Assembly (NCBI GenBank): GCA_963737705.1
Contig: CAVTTP010000007.1
Coordinates: forward strand, 310,001 to 374,000
Length of the DNA: 64,000 nucleotides
Source of the DNA: PALSA-607 sp963737705
Lineage (GTDB): Bacteria > Actinomycetota > Actinomycetes > Acidothermales > Acidothermaceae
Direction: 5' to 3'
Below are positions 53,624-62,264 of the stretch, one piece after another (position 1 is the first letter of the stretch; every line of letters begins with the position of its first letter). A program made the translations under genes and the position numbers. The notes beneath the pieces were generated by a model. It was not told where the DNA came from. It did no database searches and saw only the letters and a list, made by a program, of their open reading frames with translations.

Positions 53624-53681
53624 TGATCATGGGGAAATGGGGCACTGCGAGCGTGCAGAGTGCCCCATTTCCCCATGATCA
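53624..53681. terminator. Perfect 23-bp inverted repeat between convergent qcrB and ctaF
   Basis: Arms 53624-53646 and 53659-53681 (TGATCATGGGGAAATGGGG... and its exact complement) enclose a 12-base loop. It stands between the qcrCAB operon and the ctaF end, so a bidirectional terminator is likely. No T-tract follows. A GC-rich stretch of GGTGCG repeats (about 53688-53727) lies next to it. Confidence 0.7.
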
Positions 53682-53762
53682 CGCACGGGTGCGGGTGTGC
53701 GGTGCGGGGTGCGGTGCGCGGTGCGGTAGTTGGCGACGCACGATCGAGCCCGCTCGCTGGTG

Positions 53763-54161
53763 CTACTGCTGGATGTGAATCCCGCGGTAGTACTCGAGCA
53801 CGAAACCGAACGCCGTCAAGATGACGAACATCATGCCGAGGATTGCCAGCCACCAGGCGAACACAACTCCCAACGCGACGACGGCGACCGAGGCGGCGGT
53901 GAAGAGCGGCCACCAGCTATGTGGGCTGAAGAAGCCGAATTCGCCTGCGGATTCAGAGATCTCGGCGTCACGTCGGTCTTCAGGGCGCATCCCTGTACGC
54001 CGACCCGTGACGAAGAGATAGAAGCCCACGAGGAACGCGAGGCCGACCGCAAGCGCCAACGCGGTCGTGCCTGTCGGGTCATGCGACAGGGTCCAGTAGA
54101 CGATGTCAACGATCGCGAAGAAGATCGCGCAACCCGCAAAGAGCAGACCTTCGGTCTTCAT
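53763..54161 (-). CDS. ctaF: Cytochrome c oxidase subunit IV
   Basis: A 132-residue actinobacterial subunit IV with four hydrophobic helices (residues about 5-25, 33-53, 82-102, 104-125) and the FFSPHSWWPL motif. It helps hold the oxidase together. Its start overlaps the ctaD stop by one base (TGATG-type junction). Matches Rv2199c. Confidence 0.92.
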   Translation of the reverse strand: MKTEGLLFAGCAIFFAIVDIVYWTLSHDPTGTTALALAVGLAFLVGFYLFVTGRRTGMRPEDRRDAEISESAGEFGFFSPHSWWPLFTAASVAVVALGVVFAWWLAILGMMFVILTAFGFVLEYYRGIHIQQ

Positions 54162-55849
54162 CAGGCGCTGCCTCCTTCAACCGCGGTGCCTGCTGCTACA
54201 GGTGTGCGCGGCCGACCCGTCAGTTCGGGGTGGTGCAGGTCGAACGCCGGCCGCTCCGACCGGATGCGCGGCATACGAACGAAGTTGTGCCGTGGCGGCG
54301 GGCACGAGGTCGCCCATTCAAGCGACGCCCCCCAGCCCCATGGATCGTCGACGCCGACCAGCGGCGCATGCCGCCAGGTTTTCCAGACGTTGAAGAAGAA
54401 CGGGAACATGGAGAGCCCGAGAATGAAGGCACCGATCGTCGACACCGTGTTCAGTGTGGTGAAGCCGTCGCTTGGCAGATAGTCGGGGATTCGGCGCGGC
54501 ATACCGATGACACCGAGCCAGTGCTGCACCAGGAACGTGGTGTGAAAGCCGATGAATAGCGTCCAGAAGTGCACCTTGCCCAGACGCTCGTCAAGCATCT
54601 TGCCGGTCATCTTCGGCCACCAGAAGTAGAACCCGCCGAACATCGCGAACACCACCGTGCCGAACAGCACGTAATGGAAGTGCGCAACGACGAAGTAAGT
54701 GTCGGTAACGTGCCAGTCGAGTGGTGGGGACGCAAGGATGATGCCGGTCAGCCCACCGAACAGGAACGTCACAAGGAATCCGAGCGCCCAGAGCAACGGG
54801 GTGTCAAAGCTCAGTTGGCCGCGCCACAGCGTGCCGATCCAGTTGAAAAACTTCACGCCAGTCGGGACGGCGATCAGGAACGTCATGAACGAGAAGAACG
54901 GCAGCAGCACCGCGCCTGTCGAGAACATGTGGTGCGCCCACACCGTCATCGACAGGCCCGAGATCGAGATCGTCGCGAACACGAGGCCCTTGTAGCCGAA
55001 CACCGGCTTGCGGGCGAACACCGGCAGGATCTCGGTGATGATCCCGAAGAACGGGATCGCGACGATGTAGACCTCGGGATGCCCGAAGAACCAGAACAGG
55101 TGCTGCCACAGGATCGGGCCACCGTTGGCGGTGGTAAAGATTTGCGCCCCGAGCTTGCGCTCGGCCTCTAGACACAACAGCGCAGCCGCGAGCACCGGGA
55201 ACGCGAGCAACACCAGCATGGACGTGAGCAGGATGTTCCAGGTGAAGACCGGCATCCGGAACATCGTCATACCGGGGGCCCGCATCACCATGATGGTCGT
55301 GACGAAGTTGACGCCACCAAGGATCGTGCCGAGCCCGGAGACGACAAGACCCATAATCCACATGTCGCCGCCGACACCGGGCGAGTGGGCCGCGTTCGTC
55401 AGCGGCGTGTAGGCGTACCAGCCGAAGTCGGCGGCACCACCAGGGGTAAGGAACCCGCCGATGGTGATGAGACCGCCGAACAAAAACAGGTAGAAGCTGA
55501 AAATGTTCAGCCGCGGGAACGCAACGTCGGGTGCACCGATCTGCAACGGCACGATCACATTGGCAAATCCGATGAACAGTGGCGTCGCGAAGAGCAGCAA
55601 CATGATCGTGCCGTGCATCGTAAACAGCTGGTTGTACTGCTCGTTGGTGAGGAACTGAAGCCCGGGCCGAGCAAGCTCGGCGCGCATGAGCAGCGCCATG
55701 ACGCCGGCCAACAGGAAGAACAGGAACGACGTCGCGAGGTACAGCTGCCCGATGAGCTTGTGGTCAGTGGTGGTCATCCAGTTGACGAGCGACGAGCCGC
55801 GCTTCTTGTACGGACGAGTGATCGGCTGAGCGATGCCTGCAGCGGTCAT
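54161..55849 (-). CDS. ctaD: Cytochrome c oxidase subunit I
   Basis: A 562-residue catalytic subunit of the aa3 oxidase, which reduces oxygen and pumps protons. Heme and Cu-B ligands are in FTMHGTIMLLLFATP, WQHLFWFFGHPEVYIVAIP, VWAHHMFSTGAV and VAHFHYVLFG; the D- and K-channel areas are recognisable. ATG 55849 overlaps the ctaC stop. In M. tuberculosis ctaD lies elsewhere, so its place here between ctaC and ctaF differs. Confidence 0.96.
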   Translation of the reverse strand: MTAAGIAQPITRPYKKRGSSLVNWMTTTDHKLIGQLYLATSFLFFLLAGVMALLMRAELARPGLQFLTNEQYNQLFTMHGTIMLLLFATPLFIGFANVIVPLQIGAPDVAFPRLNIFSFYLFLFGGLITIGGFLTPGGAADFGWYAYTPLTNAAHSPGVGGDMWIMGLVVSGLGTILGGVNFVTTIMVMRAPGMTMFRMPVFTWNILLTSMLVLLAFPVLAAALLCLEAERKLGAQIFTTANGGPILWQHLFWFFGHPEVYIVAIPFFGIITEILPVFARKPVFGYKGLVFATISISGLSMTVWAHHMFSTGAVLLPFFSFMTFLIAVPTGVKFFNWIGTLWRGQLSFDTPLLWALGFLVTFLFGGLTGIILASPPLDWHVTDTYFVVAHFHYVLFGTVVFAMFGGFYFWWPKMTGKMLDERLGKVHFWTLFIGFHTTFLVQHWLGVIGMPRRIPDYLPSDGFTTLNTVSTIGAFILGLSMFPFFFNVWKTWRHAPLVGVDDPWGWGASLEWATSCPPPRHNFVRMPRIRSERPAFDLHHPELTGRPRTPVAAGTAVEGGSA

Positions 55850-56685
55850 GTGCTACTCCCCGACTTGAAGGCGTCTTTCATCTTCGCCAGATCCGCGTCG
55901 TACGTGGCCGGAGTGACAATCTTCACGTGGAAAAGCATCTGGTCGTGATTGAGGCCACAGAACTCGGTGCATCGGCCGTCGTAGGTGTTACCGGCCTTGT
56001 CGGCATCGATGTGGACCTCGAACTCGTTCGTGCGGCCGGGAATGACGTCACGCTTGAACAAGAAGGCGGGTATCCAGAAAGCGTGGATCACGTCGGGTGA
56101 GACCAGCTTGAAACGCACGGACTCACCCGCCGGCAATTCGAGCGTCGCCGGGGAACCGTGGGCGTTGTCGCCCGTGACGCTTGCCACTGTCACGGCTGTC
56201 GCGTCGTCGGCACTGCTCAAGTAGTTGAACTGCCAGTCCCACTGGAATCCGACGACTTCGACCGTGACCTGCGGGTTCGGGGAAAGCTTGTCGATCGCGT
56301 TCTCGTCACGTGCCGTGAAGTAGAACAGAACGCCGACGAAGATGACCGGCACGATCGTGTACAGGATCTCGATCGGCAGGTTGAAGGCGAGTTGCGGCGC
56401 CGCGTTCTCGCCTCGCTTGCGGTAGGCGATCACGCACCAGATGATCAGCCCCCACACGAGGCAGCCAACGAACAGAGCCGCGATCCAACTGCCTTGCCAC
56501 AACGACAGAACGCGCTGGCCCTCCGCGGTGATCGGGGTCGGCATCGCGAATCGCGGAACGTCGTCCTTCGAGCAGCCCGTCACGAGCAAGAGCGTCGCGA
56601 CCGTCATCGACGAGCGGAGGATCAGACCGGACCGACCAGGCTTGCGGCGGGATTGCCGCGGTGATCCGTCGGTGCTCGGACTCAC
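55846..56685 (-). CDS. ctaC: Cytochrome c oxidase subunit II
   Basis: A 279-residue lipoprotein subunit II. A lipobox LVTGC (in LLLVTGCSKD) marks the signal; two membrane helices follow, then the cupredoxin domain with CuA ligands in VIHAFWIPAF and CTEFCGLNHDQM. GTG 56685 is preceded by GGAAGG and excludes an upstream ATG. The 150 bases upstream (to adoK) contain only a small hairpin near 56745. Matches Rv2200c. Confidence 0.93.
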   Translation of the reverse strand: MSPSTDGSPRQSRRKPGRSGLILRSSMTVATLLLVTGCSKDDVPRFAMPTPITAEGQRVLSLWQGSWIAALFVGCLVWGLIIWCVIAYRKRGENAAPQLAFNLPIEILYTIVPVIFVGVLFYFTARDENAIDKLSPNPQVTVEVVGFQWDWQFNYLSSADDATAVTVASVTGDNAHGSPATLELPAGESVRFKLVSPDVIHAFWIPAFLFKRDVIPGRTNEFEVHIDADKAGNTYDGRCTEFCGLNHDQMLFHVKIVTPATYDADLAKMKDAFKSGSST

Positions 56686-56835
56686 GTGTCGCCTTCCGTG
56701 ACAGGCCGGACGGGCCATGGACCGATGGAGCCGGGCATGTGCACCCGCCGGTGCGGGAACGGCAAAACCCTACTCCAGGCGGGTTCCCCAACTGCCCACA
56801 GGGCCACCCGAAATCCGGCGCGGCGAACCGTCGAA

Positions 56836-57837
56836 CTAGGAGCTCAAACCGGCGTCGACCAGGTGGCCGATCTCGGACGCCGCGTCGTCGCCGAAGGTCT
56901 CTGCAAAGCGGTCGTAAAACGCACTCGGCTTCACCTCGTACTCCTGTGGCCCGACCGTCTCCAGCACGTAGGTCGCGAGCAGCGAACCGATCTGTGCACA
57001 ACGCTCGAGACCAAGACCCCAGGCGAGCCCGGCGAAGAATCCCGCTCGGAATCCGTCACCGACGCCGGTCGGGTCGGCAAGGCCGCGCTCCGGCACCGCT
57101 GCCACTGTGATGGGCGGCTCGCCAGTTCGCTCGATGATGGCCCCACGCGGACCGAGCGTCGTGACCCTGACACCCACCCGCGCCAGCACCTCGGCGTCCG
57201 ACCAACCGGTCTTGGTCTCCGTCATCGACTTCTCGTACTCGTTGGTGAACAAGAAGGCGGCGCCTTCGATGAGCCTGCGAATCTCGGGTCCGTCCATCCG
57301 AGTCAGCTGCTGCGAGGGATCGGCCACGAAGCGGTAGCCGCGGGCACGACACTCGTCGGTGTGCCGCAGCATCGCCTCTGGATCGTTGGGGCTGATGACA
57401 ACGAGGTCGAGGCCGCCTACGCGCGCCGCCACGGGCCGCAGCTCGATGAACCTGGCGTCGCTCATGGCGCCCGCGTAGAACGACGCGATCTGATTCTGGT
57501 CGGTGTCGGTCGTACAGACGAACCGCGCGGTGTGGTGCAGATCGGAGATGTGCACAGACGCTGTGTCGACGCCGTGCCGGTCGAGCCATGACCGGTAATC
57601 GTCGAAGTCTGCGCCGACTGCACCGACGAGGATCGGCCGCAGCCCAAATGCCGCGATGCCAAAGCAAATGTTGGCAGCGATGCCGCCGCGGCGGATCTCG
57701 AGGCGATCGACGAGAAAGGACAAAGAGACGTTGTGCAGCTGATCAGGCATTAACTGGTCGGCGAACCGCCCAGGGAAGGACATCAGGTGATCGGTCGCGA
57801 TCGACCCCGTCACAGCGATGCGCATCTGCTCAGACAT
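56836..57837 (-). CDS. adoK: Adenosine kinase (PfkB family)
   Basis: A 333-residue PfkB-type kinase closely resembling mycobacterial AdoK, which makes AMP from adenosine. Alignable segments are AVTGSIATDHLMSFPGRFADQL, LSFLVDRLEIRRGGIAAN, ISPNDPEAMLRHTDECRARGY and the catalytic DPTGVGDGFRAGFFAG. ATG 57837 is used (MSEQMRIAVTG); ATG 57825 is an alternative. The upstream bases contain a 34-base direct repeat (TCTCGAACGGCA at 57858 and 57892). Confidence 0.92.
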   Translation of the reverse strand: MSEQMRIAVTGSIATDHLMSFPGRFADQLMPDQLHNVSLSFLVDRLEIRRGGIAANICFGIAAFGLRPILVGAVGADFDDYRSWLDRHGVDTASVHISDLHHTARFVCTTDTDQNQIASFYAGAMSDARFIELRPVAARVGGLDLVVISPNDPEAMLRHTDECRARGYRFVADPSQQLTRMDGPEIRRLIEGAAFLFTNEYEKSMTETKTGWSDAEVLARVGVRVTTLGPRGAIIERTGEPPITVAAVPERGLADPTGVGDGFRAGFFAGLAWGLGLERCAQIGSLLATYVLETVGPQEYEVKPSAFYDRFAETFGDDAASEIGHLVDAGLSS

Positions 57838-57941
57838 CAGTTCGGTCAACTCCCGGCTCTCGAACGGCACAGCATGTCGACTGGCACGGCATCTCGAACG
57901 GCATAGCATCGTGCAGGGTGCAGCATCATCGCAGGCATGCC

Positions 57942-57968
57942 AAAGGCCCTGCCGACGGCAGGGCCTTT
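57942..57968 (-). terminator. Terminator hairpin downstream of the iron-sulfur insertion gene
   Basis: A perfect 12-bp stem (AAAGGCCCTGCC / GGCAGGGCCTTT) with a 3-base loop lies 14 bases past the stop of the gene read on the minus strand. The stem has A/T ends (AAA...TTT) but no long U-tract. Confidence 0.75.
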
Positions 57969-57981
57969 AGGGTCACCAGAA

Positions 57982-58296
57982 CTAGTGGAACGAGTCCCCG
58001 CAGGCGCATGAGCCGCCGGCGTTCGGGTTGTCGATCGTGAAGCCCTGCTTCTCGATGGTGTCGACGAAGTCGACCGACGCGCCGGAGAGGTAGGGCTGGC
58101 TCATCTTGTCGACGACGACGTTCACGCCGCCGAAGTCTTGGACCTGGTCGCCGTCGACCGAGCGGTCATCGAAGTAGAGCTGGTAGCGCAAACCGGAGCA
58201 GCCACCGGGCTGGACGGCGACCCGCAGCGCGAGGTCGGTACGACCCTCTTGCTCGAGCAGCGCCTTTACCTTGGCGGCGGCGTGATCGGTAAGCAC
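57982..58296 (-). CDS. erpA: HesB/IscA-type iron-sulfur cluster insertion protein, frameshifted 5' end
   Basis: A 104-residue A-type Fe-S carrier closely matching Rv2204c: PGGCSGLRYQLYFDD, VDFVDTIEKQGFTIDNPNA and SCACGDSF hold the three conserved Cys. The frame begins at GTG 58296, which has no ribosome site. A strong one (AGGGAG) precedes an ATG at 58375 whose reading (MTAQGDTTTTRPDTETG...) looks like the family N-terminus but is one base out of frame. Removing one T near 58304-58306 would join them (TASGIVLTD...). So the gene is either misassembled by one base or truly frameshifted; a short protein from GTG 58296 would still carry all three Cys. Confidence 0.9.
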   Translation of the reverse strand: MLTDHAAAKVKALLEQEGRTDLALRVAVQPGGCSGLRYQLYFDDRSVDGDQVQDFGGVNVVVDKMSQPYLSGASVDFVDTIEKQGFTIDNPNAGGSCACGDSFH

Positions 58297-58470
58297 GATC
58301 CCAGGACGCAGTCGGTGCAGTGACGCCAGTTTCGGTGTCAGGTCGTGTTGTGGTGGTGTCGCCTTGAGCGGTCATCGATGTGCTCCCTGATGTTCGTCCT
58401 GGTCCCATCGTCTCACGAGCAACACCGGTTGGGGCGCCGGTCATCCCGAATGTGGCCTAGAGTCTGGCGG

Positions 58471-58516
58471 CCTTCAGCGGCGCCACTCCGTGGCCCTCAG
58501 CTGCGCCACTCCGTGG
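58471..58516. repeat. 23-bp duplication across the glycerate kinase stop codon
   Basis: Units 58471-58493 and 58494-58516 are identical at 21 of 23 positions (sharing CGCCACTCCGTGG). The unit in the gene holds the stop (TCA, 58497-58499). Confidence 0.9.
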
Positions 58517-59558
58517 CTACGGTGCCCGCCAACGCGCGAAGCCCAGGCGCGCCGAGCGCAATCGCCGCCTCAAGCGAGCCGGCGTAGCTCTCGATCGAAT
58601 ACTCGCCGGCGAATCCGGCGGCAGCTGCCTGCCTGCGCCCCAGCAACACTCGCCCGGCGATCGCGACGCACGGAACCCCCACGTCGAGGCAGCGAGCAGC
58701 CACCCTGACCGGGAGCTTGCCCGCCAGGGACTGGCCATCGAGGGATCCCTCCCCCGTCACGACCAGGTCGGACGTGGCGATCAGCCCGGCGACGTCCAGC
58801 TCTCGCAGCACCAGGTCGGCGCCGCTCTCGCGGTGGCCACCCAGTGCGAACAGTGCGAACCCGAGCCCGCCGGCTGCACCGGCACCGGGAAGCTGCGCCA
58901 GCTCGGGCCCGATGAGGTCGGCGAACCTCGCCAGCCGCTCCTCGAGGACCTGCATCATCTCCGGTGTCGCGCCCTTCTGCGCCGAGAAGACCGCGGTCGC
59001 GCCGAGCGGCCCGAGCAGCGGGTTGTCGACGTCGGTGGCGACAACGAGGTCGACGGTGCGCAGGCGGTCGGCATCGGCGCCCAGCCTTTCGATCATGCCC
59101 GAGCCGCCATCGTTGGTACCCGAACCGCCAAGGCCAACCACGATGCGGTCAGCTCCCGCGATGAGCGCCGCCTGGAGCAACGCCGCGACGCCAGCAGTCG
59201 TCGTCCGACTTGGATCTCGCTCGGACGGTTGGAGCAGGTGTAACCCGCACGCTTGCGCCGACTCGACGTAGGCCGTGCGTCGTCCGCCCGAATCGACGAC
59301 CAGCACCGACCCGTGAACGGGCCGGCCGAGCGGGTCGTCGACCTTGGTCTCAACGAGTTCGCCATGCAGCCCCGCATGAAGGACGTCGACGAAGCCAGGG
59401 CCGCCGTCCGACAGCGGCAACGTCGTCACAATGTCCGTGGCAGCTTCGTCGTGCCAGCCCGCGGCGATCGCAGTGGCGGCTTCATTGGCTGACATCGAAC
59501 CGCCGAATGAGTCGGGCGCGACGAGCACCCGCCGCCGAGGAGCCAGCCCGTCGTTCAC
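58497..59558 (-). CDS. Glycerate kinase (GlxK family)
   Basis: A 353-residue glycerate 2-kinase-type enzyme. Seen are VLVAPDSFGGSMSANEAA, LPLSDGGPGFVDVL, IVVGLGGSGTNDGGSGM, PGAGAAGGLGFAL and LVVTGEGSLDGQSLAGK. The GTG at 59558 overlaps the pspAB stop (GTGA), so it is translationally coupled to the Psp operon. Matches Rv2205c. Confidence 0.92.
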   Translation of the reverse strand: MNDGLAPRRRVLVAPDSFGGSMSANEAATAIAAGWHDEAATDIVTTLPLSDGGPGFVDVLHAGLHGELVETKVDDPLGRPVHGSVLVVDSGGRRTAYVESAQACGLHLLQPSERDPSRTTTAGVAALLQAALIAGADRIVVGLGGSGTNDGGSGMIERLGADADRLRTVDLVVATDVDNPLLGPLGATAVFSAQKGATPEMMQVLEERLARFADLIGPELAQLPGAGAAGGLGFALFALGGHRESGADLVLRELDVAGLIATSDLVVTGEGSLDGQSLAGKLPVRVAARCLDVGVPCVAIAGRVLLGRRQAAAAGFAGEYSIESYAGSLEAAIALGAPGLRALAGTVATEWRS

Positions 59559-60136
59559 AAGCCCGGCGCGCCCCAGACAGGGAACCAACGATTGAGTTCC
59601 GGCTCGATCTTCATGTCGTTGACGAGCGTGCCCTGGACTTCGATCTCCAGCGCATTGTCGCGCTTCTGGTCGCCGCCCAGCGGTGCAAACGGATAGAACG
59701 TGCCGCGCTTGTAGAGGTAGACCAACGCCAACCGGCGCCCGTCAGCATGCGCAAAGGAAATCAACGAACACAGCAGTTGTGGCCCGAACCCGGCGTCTTG
59801 CAACCCACTGTTGACTGCGTGCAGGTCGGTGACGAGACCGGGCACGTCGGCGGGGTCGTGGCGAACCAGCAACCACGTGTAGCCGAAGCTGTCTTTGCTG
59901 AGTTCGACCTTCGGCGCGCTGCCCGCTGACGAAGAGTCGAGCAGTTCTTGAACATCGGTCTGCGTGCGCGCGAATGCGGCGCCCTCAGCCGCTTTGAAGC
60001 AGACGGATCCGAGCCCGGTGGGCGCGAAATCCAACCCTGCTTGAAGAGTCAGTGCCGCCGATGGCAAGGCGAACAGATCGTCGAGGTCGGCCTTTACGGG
60101 TTTCGTTCGGCCGAGCACCGTGTCGAAGAAACCCAT
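59555..60136 (-). CDS. pspAB: PspA-associated protein PspAB
   Basis: A 193-residue protein of the actinobacterial Psp module, start MGFFDTVLGRTKPVKADLDDLF, with the GYTWLLVRHDPADVPGLV and YKRGTFYPFAPLGG stretches. Function is unknown; its place beside pspA, pspAA and htpX suggests a role in membrane stress. It starts three bases after the htpX stop. Confidence 0.85.
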   Translation of the reverse strand: MGFFDTVLGRTKPVKADLDDLFALPSAALTLQAGLDFAPTGLGSVCFKAAEGAAFARTQTDVQELLDSSSAGSAPKVELSKDSFGYTWLLVRHDPADVPGLVTDLHAVNSGLQDAGFGPQLLCSLISFAHADGRRLALVYLYKRGTFYPFAPLGGDQKRDNALEIEVQGTLVNDMKIEPELNRWFPVWGAPGL

Positions 60137-60139
60137 TTC

Positions 60140-61066
60140 TTACCTGCCCTGGCCGAGTTCGCGGGAGATCTCAGCAAGCTGCTGAAGTCGCTTCTCAAGC
60201 GACGGGTGGGTCGAGAAGAGCGACGACAGGGTGAAGCCTGGCGCAAGCGCCGGGGTGAAGAAGAACGCGTTGAAGCTCTCGGCCGAGCGCAGGTCGCGAG
60301 TGGGAATCTGACCCATCGCGCCAGTCACCTTCTGCAACGCGCTCGCCAAGGCCGACGGACGTCCGGTCAGCAGCGCGCCCGACCTGTCTGCGGACAGTTC
60401 GCGGTAGCGCGACAGCGCCCTGATGAGGAAGAAGCTGATGGCGTAGACAATCGCCGACGCCAGCAGGACCACAAGTTCGACAAGCGCTGCACTGTCTTGA
60501 TTGTTGTTGCGCCCGCGGTTGTTTCCGCCGCCGCCGAACAACGTTGCGTAGAAGGCAAAACGCGTGATCAGACCAGCGAGCACCCCGAGGAACGACGCGA
60601 TCGTCATCACGACGACGTCATGGTGCGCGACGTGCGACATCTCGTGCGCCAGAACACCCTCGAGCTCTTCATTGTCGAGCCGGCGCATAATGCCCGTGGT
60701 TGCGCATACGACTGCGCGCTTTTGGCTACGCCCGGTCGCGAATGCGTTGGGGATGTCGCTGTCGGCAATCGCGACCTTCGGCTTCGGCGTGTTCGACATG
60801 GCACAGAGCCTGTCGACGATGGCATGCAGTTCGGGCGCCTCTTCAGGCGTCACGATCCTGCCGTGCATCGCGTACAACGCGATCCGGTCGGAGCCGAAGA
60901 ATTGGAACAGGAAAAAGCCGCCCGCGATCACGACGATGAGAATGGGCGACAAGTGGATCGCGATGAGCACGCCGATGAATACGACGTACAGCAGCCCGAG
61001 TAAGAACATGACGAACACCATGCGGGCCGACAGACCGCGGTCTGCGGCAAAACGAGTTCGGGCCAT
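60140..61066 (-). CDS. htpX: HtpX-type membrane zinc protease
   Basis: A 308-residue M48 membrane protease that degrades misfolded membrane proteins. Two N-terminal helices, then the zinc motif HEMSH (His141-Glu142-His145), two more helices and the third-ligand region ELSADRSGALLTG. It is in the Psp operon, between pspAA and pspAB, in line with envelope-stress proteolysis. Confidence 0.95.
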   Translation of the reverse strand: MARTRFAADRGLSARMVFVMFLLGLLYVVFIGVLIAIHLSPILIVVIAGGFFLFQFFGSDRIALYAMHGRIVTPEEAPELHAIVDRLCAMSNTPKPKVAIADSDIPNAFATGRSQKRAVVCATTGIMRRLDNEELEGVLAHEMSHVAHHDVVVMTIASFLGVLAGLITRFAFYATLFGGGGNNRGRNNNQDSAALVELVVLLASAIVYAISFFLIRALSRYRELSADRSGALLTGRPSALASALQKVTGAMGQIPTRDLRSAESFNAFFFTPALAPGFTLSSLFSTHPSLEKRLQQLAEISRELGQGR

Positions 61067-61080
61067 AAGACGGACGCCGA

Positions 61081-61359
61081 TCAGCCAGGGATGAGTCCCT
61101 CATCGCCGAGCAGCGCACGCACCTCCTCCAGGGTTGAATCAGCGCCGGGCAAGACCAACTCGGACGGGCCGAGGTGGTCGTCGGGCACCGGTTCCCCGAC
61201 TTCGCGGACAAGGGCGAGCAGCGCCGCGAGGGTGCTCGCAAACGCGGTTTCGTCGCCGCTCTCGACCGCAGCAAGCAATTCGTTGTCGAGGCCGTTCAGC
61301 GCCTCGACCGTGTGGTCGGCAATCTCGAACTGGCCTTCGCCCAGGATGCGCAGGATCAT
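61081..61359 (-). CDS. pspAA: PspA-associated protein PspAA
   Basis: A 92-residue small acidic protein of the actinobacterial Psp module: MILRILGEGQFEI, ALNGLDNELLAAVE, FASTLAALLALVREVGEPVP and the LGPSELVLPGAD segment. Its start overlaps the pspA stop (ATGA). Its function is not known. Confidence 0.85.
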   Translation of the reverse strand: MILRILGEGQFEIADHTVEALNGLDNELLAAVESGDETAFASTLAALLALVREVGEPVPDDHLGPSELVLPGADSTLEEVRALLGDEGLIPG

Positions 61360-62165
61360 GCCGACTCCTCCGGCTGGGCTGCCGGCTGCTCGGCGGGCGC
61401 CGTAGCGGCCGGCGCAGCTGGTGTCGCTGTCGCGGCTGCGCCCTCGATGGCCGGAGTTGCCGGCGCGCCAGCAAGTTGACCCTTCATGGCGGCCAACTGC
61501 GACTCGACGTCGTTGGTGCTCGACATGCGGTCGAGCTCGAGCTGGATGTCGTCGGTACTCGTCCCGGTCGGGTCGTTCAGGGCACCTGAGGCAAGCAGCT
61601 CGTCGATCGCACCAGCCCTGGCCTGCATGCTCTGCGTCTTGTCTTCGGCCCGCTGGACCGCCAGACCGACATCGCCCATCTCCTCGGAGATGCCCGAGAA
61701 GGCCTCGCCGATTTTCGTCTGCGCTTCGGCGGCCGTGTAGGTGGCCTTGATGGTCTCTTTCTTGGTCCGGAAGGCGTCGACCTTGGCCTGCAGGCGTTGC
61801 GACGCCAGCGTCAGCTTCTCCTCCTCGGCCAGCAGCTGCGCGTGCTGCGTCTGGAGGTCGCTGATCTGCTGCGTGAGCGCCGACTTTCGGGTCAGCGCTT
61901 CGCGGGCGAGGTCTTCGCGGCCCGCGGCCAACGACGCGCGGGCTTGTCCGTCGTATTTGTCGGCCTGCTGCTGCAGCTGGGTCGCCTGGAGTTCGAGCCG
62001 CTTGCGGGACGTCGCCACATCGGCAACGCCACGCCGCACCTTCTGCAGCAACTCGAGCTGCTTGGTGTAGCTGTAGTCAAGCGTCTCGCGCGGGTCTTCA
62101 GCGCGGTCAAGGACCTTGTTGGCCTTGGCATTGAAGATGAGCGACATGCGCTTCATCACACCCAT
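61356..62165 (-). CDS. pspA: Phage shock protein A / IM30 homologue
   Basis: A 269-residue PspA/IM30 protein, which forms oligomers that stabilise the inner membrane. A long coiled coil with the typical start MSLIFNAKANKVLDRAEDPRETLDYSYTKQLELL, and a C-terminal Ala/Pro-rich tail. The ATG at 62165 is chosen because AAGGAG lies about ten bases before it; an upstream ATG would put that site inside the gene. First gene of the Psp operon. Confidence 0.93.
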   Translation of the reverse strand: MGVMKRMSLIFNAKANKVLDRAEDPRETLDYSYTKQLELLQKVRRGVADVATSRKRLELQATQLQQQADKYDGQARASLAAGREDLAREALTRKSALTQQISDLQTQHAQLLAEEEKLTLASQRLQAKVDAFRTKKETIKATYTAAEAQTKIGEAFSGISEEMGDVGLAVQRAEDKTQSMQARAGAIDELLASGALNDPTGTSTDDIQLELDRMSSTNDVESQLAAMKGQLAGAPATPAIEGAAATATPAAPAATAPAEQPAAQPEESA

Positions 62166-62264
62166 AGGTGCCGGCTCCTTCATTGGCGGTCTCGACGAGC
62201 GTCTCCACCCTATGTGTCGACGGACCGCATCGGCAGAGGGTTCCCGGGCAGTAGCCTGTGCACC

